Below are positions 1 through 7,088 of a DNA stretch of 64,000 bases, piece by piece. Both the position numbers and the translations under genes were made by a program. How positions within the stretch are numbered: position 1 is the first letter of the stretch; the number at the start of each line of letters is the position of its first letter. This DNA comes from Gigaspora rosea. Lineage: Eukaryota > Glomeromycota > Glomeromycetes > Diversisporales > Gigasporaceae. The stretch lies in the NCBI GenBank assembly GCA_003550325.1, contig QKWP01000231.1:280392-344391 (forward strand), in the 5' to 3' direction. The notes below the pieces were generated by a model. The model ran no database searches and was not told the origin of the DNA. It saw only the letters and a list, made by a program, of their open reading frames with translations.

Positions 1-58
1 GAAAAATTATAAAAGGACTAAGAACTGAACCATGAACCTACATGCTTAAAGCATATAT

Positions 59-277
59 ATGAAAAACAAAAACACTCCAAGAAATAACAAAAGAAATACC
101 AAATCTTGTGAAAATTGTAGAAACGAACATATACACTGCAACTATTCTAAACAAGAAAATACTTGTAACCACTGCAAGTGGAAAGGAATCACCTGCCAAA
201 ACACTAAATTCTATAAACCACGAGAACCTCAACCAAAGAAAAAGGACCATACCCTTAACCAAATACTGAACCACTAG
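59..277 (+). CDS. Small Zn2Cys6-like zinc-cluster protein
   Basis: A 72-residue basic, Asn/Lys-rich protein. Six cysteines (C17, C20, C27, C36, C39, C46) have the spacing C-x2-C-x6-C-x8-C-x2-C-x6-C, which fits the fungal Zn2Cys6 binuclear cluster. No dimerisation helix or regulatory domain follows, so it is far shorter than a normal fungal Zn2Cys6 activator; a nucleic-acid-binding or nucleocapsid-like role is equally possible. The ATG at 59 is the first that opens the frame, and the next gene starts 4 bp after its TAG stop. It is the first complete gene of the all-plus, A-rich block that ends near 6.1 kb. Function is inferred from cysteine spacing only. Confidence 0.6.
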   Translation: MKNKNTPRNNKRNTKSCENCRNEHIHCNYSKQENTCNHCKWKGITCQNTKFYKPREPQPKKKDHTLNQILNH

Positions 278-280
278 TAT

Positions 281-829
281 ATGAACCCTGAGATACCTGA
301 AGAAAGAAAATATATTGAAGAACTTACCCAAGAATATATTTACTTATCCGAAGAATTGGATTACGATGAAAGATACGAAGTCAAAGGAAAAGATATATAC
401 AATAGGGAAGAAATAAATGAAATATTAATAAAATCTAGAAACTTATATACTGGGAAGAGATTATTAAGGAGATTAGAAATCCTTTATGAAGCCATCCAAA
501 TAGAAATCAAAAAAACAGCTGAAAATCATTCTGGAAAAACAAACGAAGCCCTAACAATATATAATTGTGAAAATAATAGACATTTCCTCTTTTACCTTGA
601 ACACAAAAGTAGACTTTTAAGATATATTAATATTCTAAAAGAAGAACCTCCAGTAGGAGAATACGAAAGACAATATATTCAAAACGAATACAAATCAGAA
701 ATTACAATCATTATACAAAAACAAGTACCAACAGCAAACCTTTTTGAATTCAGACCCTACAATCATAAATACAATTACAAAATACCAACAGTAGAACAAT
801 TACTATCGGGAGAATATAGATATAATTGA
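281..829 (+). CDS. Uncharacterised protein, family A (copy 1)
   Basis: 182 residues, charged and helical, rich in E, K, I, N and Y. It is the fullest member of a family repeated through this block (also at 830, 1358, 3823 and 4427). Shared marks are an N-terminal E/K-Y-I helix, a central LTIYNC motif and a C-terminal PTVEQLLSGEY motif. No enzyme motif is recognised. Its TGA stop (827-829) is followed directly by the ATG of the next gene in the same frame, so the two products differ only by termination at that TGA. A coiled-coil structural or capsid-like role is possible but unsupported. Confidence 0.7.
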   Translation: MNPEIPEERKYIEELTQEYIYLSEELDYDERYEVKGKDIYNREEINEILIKSRNLYTGKRLLRRLEILYEAIQIEIKKTAENHSGKTNEALTIYNCENNRHFLFYLEHKSRLLRYINILKEEPPVGEYERQYIQNEYKSEITIIIQKQVPTANLFEFRPYNHKYNYKIPTVEQLLSGEYRYN

Positions 830-1321
830 ATGACCCCAAAAATACATGAACAAAAGAAATTTCTAAGAAGTATTACAAAAAACTATATTGATCTCCAGGA
901 TTCTAATCAAGAGAATAACGTAGTCGAGCAGATACTATCAAAAGAAGAACTAAACATAAAACTACAAGGACTCCTCGAACAAATAAAAATCCAAATCCAG
1001 ACCTTACAAGGACAACTCACACTAGAAGAAGCTTATAAAAATCACGAATATACATTTTTATTTAAAAGAGCAACAGTCATTCACAAAACAATAAACGGGA
1101 GTAAACCAGAAATAATAGTACAAAGGAAATACCTCTCACAAATAAGAAAACTTGTAGAATTTTATATTAAAAAAAGCAACTTAACAGAATATTGGTTTTA
1201 CCCAAAAAGCACAGGCCTACTACGTTCACACAAATATATCAAACCAACAATCAATCAATTACTTAAAGCAACTTACGAAAAGAAAATTAAATATAATTAC
1301 GAATTAATAAAAATTGAATAA
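830..1321 (+). CDS. Uncharacterised protein, family A (copy 2)
   Basis: 163 residues, homologous to the preceding protein: N-terminal helix with NYIDLQD, a central coiled-coil-like stretch rich in Q, L, E and I, and a C-terminal PTINQLL motif matching PTVEQLL of copy 1. The central IYNC motif is not kept. The ATG sits directly on the stop codon of copy 1 with no spacer. Because both genes share a frame, read-through of one TGA would give a fusion of about 346 residues. No catalytic signature is visible. Confidence 0.65.
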   Translation: MTPKIHEQKKFLRSITKNYIDLQDSNQENNVVEQILSKEELNIKLQGLLEQIKIQIQTLQGQLTLEEAYKNHEYTFLFKRATVIHKTINGSKPEIIVQRKYLSQIRKLVEFYIKKSNLTEYWFYPKSTGLLRSHKYIKPTINQLLKATYEKKIKYNYELIKIE

Positions 1322-1357
1322 TCTCAAAAGAACCTGATCTTTAAAACATAAAAATAT

Positions 1358-2116
1358 ATGAACTACAAGGACTCAAAGGACAGAAAATTTATAAATAAAA
1401 TAGTACAAGAATATATTGATATACAGGACCAAAAAGGAAGACAATTCTCAACATTATATACCAAAGAAAGACTCATCAAACAATTCAAGGATTTGAAAGA
1501 TCAACTTGCAAAAGAAATAAAAAGAACAGTGCACCAGTTTAAAGAAGAAACCAAGAAAGAATTGACAATATTCAATGTCACGGCTGATGCTGAAGTTGGC
1601 TGATGCTGAAGCTCAGGAGTCACGATTGGAAACTATAAGCCCTGCTAAAATCCACATATACTCTATAAATATAAAATCTACACCCAAACCCTACCCTAAC
1701 CCTATAAGACAAAAGCGAAAAAACATCCAAAAAAAATTTTAAATTTTATATCAAAATAGGTCAAAGCTTCAGCATCAGCCGTGACATTCAATACCTTTGA
1801 AAGTCAAAATTATATCTACATATTTGATAAAGTAACAATAATAAATTATAAACTCTGAGAGATTGACAGTAAAGAATTAGCCACAGAAAAACTAGAAGAG
1901 CTCCAATATCAATACTACCAATTAATAAAAACAATTATAACTCATTTTATACCAAAATCAGAACTAAACGAATACTGTTATCTTGAATTTAGAAGAAAAC
2001 ACCAACGAATTCCAACAGTAGAAGAATTACTAGAAGGAACATATAATAATAATAAAGAATACGAACTTGCTAAAACTAAAGAAAAACAGTTCAAAGACAC
2101 CTATGAAGAAGAGTGA
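1358..2116 (+). pseudogene. Family A copy 3, interrupted by a 209-bp MITE
   Basis: The N-terminal part (ATG 1358 to 1576, 73 codons) carries EYIDIQD and LTIFN as in the family. At 1577 a MITE with a 7-bp target duplication (ATTCAAT at 1570-1576 and 1786-1792) is inserted. After the second target copy, 1793-2116 continues in the same phase for 108 codons and carries the family PTVEELL motif. Element plus one target copy excluded, the unit is 180 residues, matching copy 1 at 182. One in-frame TGA (1856-1858) remains, at a position that is not Trp in the paralogues. The final TGA at 2114-2116 abuts the next ATG in frame. Confidence 0.75.
1577..1785. mobile_element. MITE with telomere-like core (copy A)
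   Basis: 209 bp with inverted ends (GTCACGGCTGATGCTGAAG on the left, its complement on the right) and the perfect 7-bp target duplication ATTCAAT. The left end carries the word GGCTGATGCTGAAG twice in tandem. The core contains CCCTACCCTAACCCTA, a telomere-like tract, and shares its flanking core sequence with copies at 16472, 23836, 35823, 37498 and 38023. No ORF, so it depends on a transposase supplied elsewhere. Confidence 0.85.
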
Positions 2117-2506
2117 ATGTCACGACAACCTACAAGGAGAACTCAAGAATCACAATTATCAGAAGCAGAAAAAGCATACTTAAACAAAACATTATTGGCA
2201 TTAGAAGGAGCACGAAATATTCAAGAAAATGACCAAGTCACACAAATAATATTTCCAAATACAGGATTAACTCAGGCAACCCAAGATTATCTGTTACAAC
2301 ACCATACTCAACTAGTATTAGAAACCACAACTACTAGAAGGAACCCAAAAACTAACAACTTAGAAATCATTGGAACACCTATAATCACTGAAACAATAGG
2401 AATATTACTTCAAACAGCATTTGAACAATACACTGTATATTACGCTTACGACCAAATCAACAATAAAAGATTGGGGTTACCAATTGATATCTTTAATGCC
2501 CGATAG
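2117..2506 (+). CDS. Uncharacterised protein, family B (copy 1)
   Basis: 129 residues, Thr/Gln-rich. A LLALEGARNI segment near residues 28-37 and a C-terminal YDQINNKRLGLPIDI segment both recur in the broken gene at 2967-3309, defining a second small family. There is no signal peptide, membrane span or known domain. The ATG directly follows the TGA of the preceding unit in frame, and the TAG stop (2504-2506) overlaps the next start at 2496. Function unknown. Confidence 0.6.
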   Translation: MSRQPTRRTQESQLSEAEKAYLNKTLLALEGARNIQENDQVTQIIFPNTGLTQATQDYLLQHHTQLVLETTTTRRNPKTNNLEIIGTPIITETIGILLQTAFEQYTVYYAYDQINNKRLGLPIDIFNAR

Positions 2507-2768
2507 GAAAACAAGAACCTATTATATAAAGAAAATAATACTACTACTTGAGAATTATAAATCAGAAATAGTAAAAGAATTAACAACACTTGAAACACCA
2601 AGACTAAAAGAATATTATAAAACAGCTCTTATATCAATATCAGTAAACCAAGGAATACTTGAAGAAAGAATAAAAGAGATTTCAACCCAAAATATAGAAG
2701 GAGAAATAGTTGATAAAATAATCGAAACCCTTTTACATATCAATAATACAAAGCGGACCAACTTATAG
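2496..2768 (+). CDS. Uncharacterised small helical protein
   Basis: 90 residues from the ATG at 2496, starting 11 bp inside the end of the previous gene in another frame. An upstream TTG would lengthen it, but the ATG is preferred because close overlaps are the rule in this block. The protein is Lys/Glu/Ile-rich and predicted helical, with no recognised domain. The position after family B parallels the broken region at 3310-3822, which may be a diverged duplicate of the same two-gene module. Confidence 0.5.
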   Translation: MPDRKTRTYYIKKIILLLENYKSEIVKELTTLETPRLKEYYKTALISISVNQGILEERIKEISTQNIEGEIVDKIIETLLHINNTKRTNL

Positions 2769-2803
2769 AAGCAATACCCCTAACCAATATTACCATACTG
2801 TGG

Positions 2804-2986
2804 ATGAACCACCTCACATTATTGGTACTCACTTACGATCGAACAACAATATATCTTATAGTATTATTAGAACATACTATACTGTTAATAGCACTTTGCT
2901 ATATAATTAAATTAATTAATGAAGGAATTATTGAAGCTTATACTATTAAATTAGCAACACAATTTAATGAACGAAGAACAAAATAA
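2804..2986 (+). CDS. Small single-helix membrane protein
   Basis: 60 residues with one long hydrophobic segment (about residues 15-38, LIVLLEHTILLIALCYIIKL) and a basic C-terminus. It ends 20 bp inside the next gene. A second small one-helix membrane protein is at 4291 in a similar place, before another family copy. Both are of viroporin or accessory-membrane-protein size, but nothing shows function. Confidence 0.45.
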   Translation: MNHLTLLVLTYDRTTIYLIVLLEHTILLIALCYIIKLINEGIIEAYTIKLATQFNERRTK

Positions 2987-3309
2987 AACACTAGAAGAAC
3001 TAAGAAGATTCAGATTCAATTGGCAACCAATTTCAACACCAACAAGAAGGAAGAAAACAAAAAGATACCCACAAGATAAAGATATTTTAGAAACAAGAGA
3101 ACTTATACAAATAACTGACGATATTTGGGAAACAATTAACGACCTTATTAATCAAATTAACCCAACAAATAATTCAAGATTAGGAGCAATCCTCTTAACA
3201 CTTGAAGGAGCTAAAAGCATAGCAAGAGAATTTTACCCTCACGTACGTACTAGAATACGATAAACAAAGACCTAATAAGATACCGGCACATATCTTAACA
3301 CGAACATAA
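2967..3309 (+). pseudogene. Family B copy 2, frameshifted
   Basis: The open frame 2967-3263 carries ILLTLEGAKSI, matching LLALEGARNI of the 2117 gene. Near 3229 the similarity moves to another frame, where YVLEYDKQRPNKIP resembles the YDQINNKRLGLPI region and ends at a TAA (3307-3309). The simplest reading is one frameshift in a family B gene. The N-terminal part is basic, with an RRKKTKR cluster. Confidence 0.5.
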
Positions 3310-3822
3310 ACCTTATTTTCAGAATTAACAGGAAGAGTACTTGTAAAAGAACAAGAAAAACAAAAAAATATTTACAATAATTTCTTAGACAACACACAAG
3401 CACAAATCGAAGGAACAAAGAAAAGATTATTAGCGGAATCACCTGAATTCTGTAAAATATTTGAAGATAACCCGGAAACAAGAGAAACAGAATTCTAATA
3501 CGGAGATTATAACAACCAGTTCACAATAATACCATTCAGATTCCACCATTTAATATTACATCAAATAGAAGCTATTGATAATATATTATACTCTAAAGGA
3601 GCAAGAAACAAGATATATTTTGAAGAAAAAAAGAGTTATATATCAGCTTATTCAGAAATAAATAAACTCAACCAAGAATTTGTAGACCAAACAAAGAAAG
3701 TTAAAAAATTAAAAGGAGAGAAAGAAAGACTTGAATGAGCCACTGATAAGATAATTAACAGAATATTATTAAAAGACGAACTATCTGAAAAACCCAAAAG
3801 AACAAGATCTAATTCACTTTAA
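3310..3822 (+). pseudogene. Decayed gene with coiled-coil-like C-terminus
   Basis: One reading frame continues from the preceding unit with internal stops TAA 3496-3498 and TGA 3736-3738, ending at TAA 3820-3822, which abuts the next ATG in frame. Between the stops the sequence stays protein-like: Lys/Glu-rich helices, a QTKKVKKLKGEKERLE coiled-coil stretch and a basic tail. The internal TAA codons argue for decay rather than recoding. No homologue is recognised. Confidence 0.45.
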
Positions 3823-4290
3823 ATGAATATTAAAGAAAAAGTGATAATAGAAGAATTAAAAGAAGAATACTTCAAAAGAACTGGAAGAAAAATAGAAGAA
3901 TACGGATATTGTACGATTGCATCGGAAATAAAAGAAATAGAACCAGAATATCTAGAACACGAAGAATTATACAAGAAGCTTGACTATTTACATTCTATAA
4001 TAATTAACAATATAGGACAACATCTTATTAAAAGAAAAGAAACTTATGATACAGTAGGCGAGTTAAATATCTATAACTGCTACTCAGACAATCATACTTG
4101 GAATAAATTAACAATAGCAAGAAGTATCTTTAAACTCCAAGAACAAGTTTATCAACCCTATTTAGGACACAAAATAGGAATAGTTGCTGCAAATAGATTA
4201 TATGCGGACATAATAGAAAATATCATCCTAAGTATTAAAGGAGACCAATTCCACCAAATAATAGAAAACACTATTGAGAAAACATCTTAA
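3823..4290 (+). CDS. Uncharacterised protein, family A (copy 4)
   Basis: 155 residues. The central LNIYNCYSDNHTW segment matches LTIYNC of copy 1, and the C-terminal half (GIVAANRLYADIIENI) matches the relic downstream. It starts immediately after a TAA in the same frame and ends at a TAA (4288-4290) that again abuts an ATG. Charged and helical, with no known catalytic motif. It is the most intact member of the second half of the block. Confidence 0.65.
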   Translation: MNIKEKVIIEELKEEYFKRTGRKIEEYGYCTIASEIKEIEPEYLEHEELYKKLDYLHSIIINNIGQHLIKRKETYDTVGELNIYNCYSDNHTWNKLTIARSIFKLQEQVYQPYLGHKIGIVAANRLYADIIENIILSIKGDQFHQIIENTIEKTS

Positions 4291-4461
4291 ATGCAACCTT
4301 TAGATTTAGATATTTCACATTACGACATACCAACAATAATAGCATTTATATTATTAGTCATAGTAATAATATTAACACCCTTATTATTAATCTACTGGAT
4401 AAAAACGAACCCGTACAAAGATACAAATGAGTTACAACTCTCAATCCGAATCAACCAATAA
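4291..4461 (+). CDS. Small single-helix membrane protein
   Basis: 56 residues with a single hydrophobic helix (about residues 16-37, including IIAFILLVIVIILTPLLLIY) followed by a Lys-containing tail, which suggests a type III or tail-anchored topology. The ATG directly follows the stop of the 3823 gene in the same frame. The last 35 bp overlap the ATG of the next unit (4427) in another frame. It parallels the membrane protein at 2804. Confidence 0.5.
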   Translation: MQPLDLDISHYDIPTIIAFILLVIVIILTPLLLIYWIKTNPYKDTNELQLSIRINQ

Positions 4462-5034
4462 TTATAGACCACAATATTTTAGTCACTTAGCAATAACAAG
4501 AAGAATCAGGTTAAAACTAAAATATATTAGACCAGAATATTTATTTGAACAATATTATTTATTCTTAGTATAACCAGAAGATTTAGGAGAAACTTAATAC
4601 ATTAAAAAGAACAAAAGAAAAGAATCTATAGAAAATTTATATAAAAATCTAGAAAACCTAAGATCAGACCTAAAAGCAGAATTATTTGAACTAGCACTAC
4701 GATACGAATCTAAAAATAACGAAACACTCAATATACACAATTGCTACAAAAACGAAGAATACTGAAAAATAGTAGACATAATCAGAAGAATTAATCTGAC
4801 AATAGAATACCAAGAACAAGCCTATAGCCCATACTATCAAGCACAACCGGAAAAAGAAAAACAAGAACACTTACAAAACTCCTATATAAATTCCTTGAAG
4901 AACTATACGAAAAACAAGTAGGAATTTGGATAGCAAATCAATACGTGATAGCAGAAACTTACGAAGAACTTGAAAAATACCATGAACAATATTGGGAACG
5001 AGAATCTATTTCAGTACTGGAACAGCCCTTATAA
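4427..5034 (+). pseudogene. Family A copy 5, decayed
   Basis: An in-frame relic from ATG 4427 with stops TAA 4571-4573, TAA 4595-4597 and TGA 4763-4765, plus a frameshift near 4870, after which the frame ending at 5034 carries the C-terminal family segment (QVGIWIANQYVIAETYEEL against KIGIVAANRLYADIIENI in copy 4). Its LNIHNCYKNEEY segment aligns with LNIYNCYSDNHTW, placing the TGA at 4763 opposite a Trp codon of copy 4. This can be TGG-to-TGA decay or recoding; the TAA stops favour decay. Confidence 0.6.
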
Positions 5035-5626
5035 TGAATATGGAATGATATCATATTTACCAGAACGAAAAATGACCCAACTAATATTATTCACAGAAAT
5101 AGAAAATGAAACATGCATATTATTAGCCCAAAGGATAAATCCGAACAAAGACTTTTATTTAAAACTAAATGGACTCGGAGAAAAAGCAATTCATAAAAAG
5201 AATGAAAATATAGATGTATGTGTAATAAGAGAATGCTTTGAAGAAGCAGAAATTGTTCTAAGAAACGAAAAATTATTAAAAATATTTGAAGAAACATGCT
5301 ACTCAACTAGAGAATGGAGAGCAGAACCTTGCCTACAAAAAGAAGTGAAATATATAGTAACCTTAGCAATCTACCTACACCCATTAGAAGAACTACCAAA
5401 ACACACAGAACCACATACTTTAGGACCATGGAACCTTTACAAAATAAAAGATTTACTAAAACATCGAAATGAATTAGTACCTATACTTAGAGAAAATATA
5501 GAACTAATAGATGGAAAGATAAAAGCTTATGAACAAGACATATTAGACTTACCTATAAATGTCAATAAAAATAAAAATGGAAAAACAACCACAACGGACT
5601 CAAGAAACTTTCAACTTTCTAAATGA
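4982..5626 (+). CDS. Nudix hydrolase-like protein (MTH1-type)
   Basis: 214 residues from the ATG at 4982; an in-frame TTG four codons upstream is less likely. A Nudix box is visible: NGLGEK at 63-68, like the NGFGGK of MTH1-type 8-oxo-dGTPases, and RECFEEAEI at 83-91, matching the RE-x2-EE metal-binding core. The Gly normally after EE-x is Glu, and the spacing between the halves is two residues longer than usual, so activity is uncertain. Family knowledge suggests hydrolysis of nucleoside diphosphates linked to another group: dNTP sanitation or decapping. It overlaps the relic before it and the gene after it (67 bp), in keeping with a compact genome. Confidence 0.6.
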   Translation: MNNIGNENLFQYWNSPYNEYGMISYLPERKMTQLILFTEIENETCILLAQRINPNKDFYLKLNGLGEKAIHKKNENIDVCVIRECFEEAEIVLRNEKLLKIFEETCYSTREWRAEPCLQKEVKYIVTLAIYLHPLEELPKHTEPHTLGPWNLYKIKDLLKHRNELVPILRENIELIDGKIKAYEQDILDLPINVNKNKNGKTTTTDSRNFQLSK

Positions 5627-6041
5627 TATAGAATTAGAAATACCAGAAGAAGAAATACCTGAAATTGTGGATGAGCAATTTCCCGTACTAGCATTAAATT
5701 TTGGAAAGCTATCTTCTTACGAAATCCAGACCCTAATCAAATATAAGAAAAAGATCCAAGAATCAATTAGACCTCTCAGAAGAATTGAACACAAAATTCA
5801 AACAATAGAAAAATCATATAAAGGATTCAAATACTTATCCATATTTGATAAAATTGAAAGAAAAATAATAGCCCAGAAATTCGGAGAAAACCCAACAATA
5901 GCGGAATTATCCCAATATAATACAATATTACATAAATTCCGGAACACAATATTTGAATTTGAAATTCACAAAAGTTCCACAAATAAACTAACGTACCTCA
6001 AACTCCGCCTATCTAAAGATCAACGGCACAACCAACGGTAA
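5559..6041 (+). CDS. Uncharacterised protein, last gene of the compact block
   Basis: 160 residues starting inside the Nudix gene in another frame. An acidic N-terminus (LEIPEEEIPEIVDE) precedes a Lys/Ile-rich helical region containing YLSIFDKIERKIIAQ and an NPTIAEL segment that weakly recalls PTVEELL of family A, so it may be a distant relative. After the stop, another frame stays protein-like for about 70 bp, hinting at a late frameshift. The + strand A-bias of the block fades by about 6.12 kb. Confidence 0.55.
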   Translation: MSIKIKMEKQPQRTQETFNFLNDIELEIPEEEIPEIVDEQFPVLALNFGKLSSYEIQTLIKYKKKIQESIRPLRRIEHKIQTIEKSYKGFKYLSIFDKIERKIIAQKFGENPTIAELSQYNTILHKFRNTIFEFEIHKSSTNKLTYLKLRLSKDQRHNQR

Positions 6042-7088
6042 ACAAACCTGGGAATTCTTCCAAAAGAATTATTCGAAATTACCCCTAATTTAGTAATTCC
6101 CGGCAACAGCAATACTAGAGTAAACTATCATGTGATTGGTTACAAAAAGTATTGTAGCCAATCAAATTTTACATTGGTTCAAGTTTTTGTTCATGTAAAA
6201 ATACATATTATTCGTATTGTAAAAAATTTTGCAAACAATCAAAATTTAGTATATTTGTCTGAATCTGTACTACTACGTGTACTTTACTAATATCTTTATA
6301 ATCTAATCAGTGATGAAATTATAATTTTCGCCAAAAAAATATATAAAAGAAGTAAATTTGGCAAATTCATGTTTCACGATTTTAAGACCAGTTTTCTGTT
6401 TTCTTGATTTACGACCGTGTGTTTGCATATGATTTATCAGCCTTCAATTGTTTTCCTTTATCGAATTTTTCAAAACTACGCTCAACTAACCTTTTTAAAT
6501 ACAGTGCCCGTTTTATCTAATCTTTTTAAAAGTGCGTTCAACTAATATATTATTACTATATTAATTTTCTAAAAAACTGCACTTAATTTATTTTCACTTT
6601 AACATACTACAAGAAATTTATTACGCACTTAATTTATTTCACTCTTTAACATACTGCTAGAATTTATTTCGCACTTTAACATATTACTAAAAATTAATTT
6701 ATTTCGTTTTTTCATTTTAATATATTACTAAAAATTCATTTCGCTCTTCAATATACTACTAGAAATTTTATTTCACACTTTAACATACTACTAAAATTAA
6801 AATTTTCACATTTTAACGTTTAACTCGTTCGGTTCCATTATAATCAGTTTTTATAATAGTCAAATATACAGATCAAATCAAGCTGATATCATTCTATTGA
6901 AAACATTAAAAATAATATACATGGTGTAAAATTATTCGATTTAGTGCATTAGCAAATTGGGCACGAGTTGCCTAAAAATATCCCAAGATTACGCACGCGA
7001 TCATACGTTTTAAATACATATGTATGTACGTACTGTAAGTTATATCTTTTTCTCACCTTAACAATAAGTCAAAAAAAAAACAATAAAA
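6042..7088. other. Non-coding, upstream of the UGT gene
   Basis: No convincing gene. From about 6540 to 6805 there is a degenerate tandem repeat of some 40-50 bp (next entry). A TATATAAAAG string lies near 6340 but is too far from the UGT start to call a promoter. Confidence 0.5.
6540..6805. repeat. Degenerate minisatellite
   Basis: About six or seven imperfect units built on TTTATTTCGCACTTTAACAT followed by an ACTACTARAAA-like string. Units differ by small indels, so the array is old. Confidence 0.65.

Noticed and set aside
59-6041. Bacterial or mitochondrial contaminant operon
   Set aside because: A MITE shared with four other places in this window is inserted in it, no Shine-Dalgarno pattern precedes the starts, and the sequence is contiguous with intron-bearing fungal DNA.
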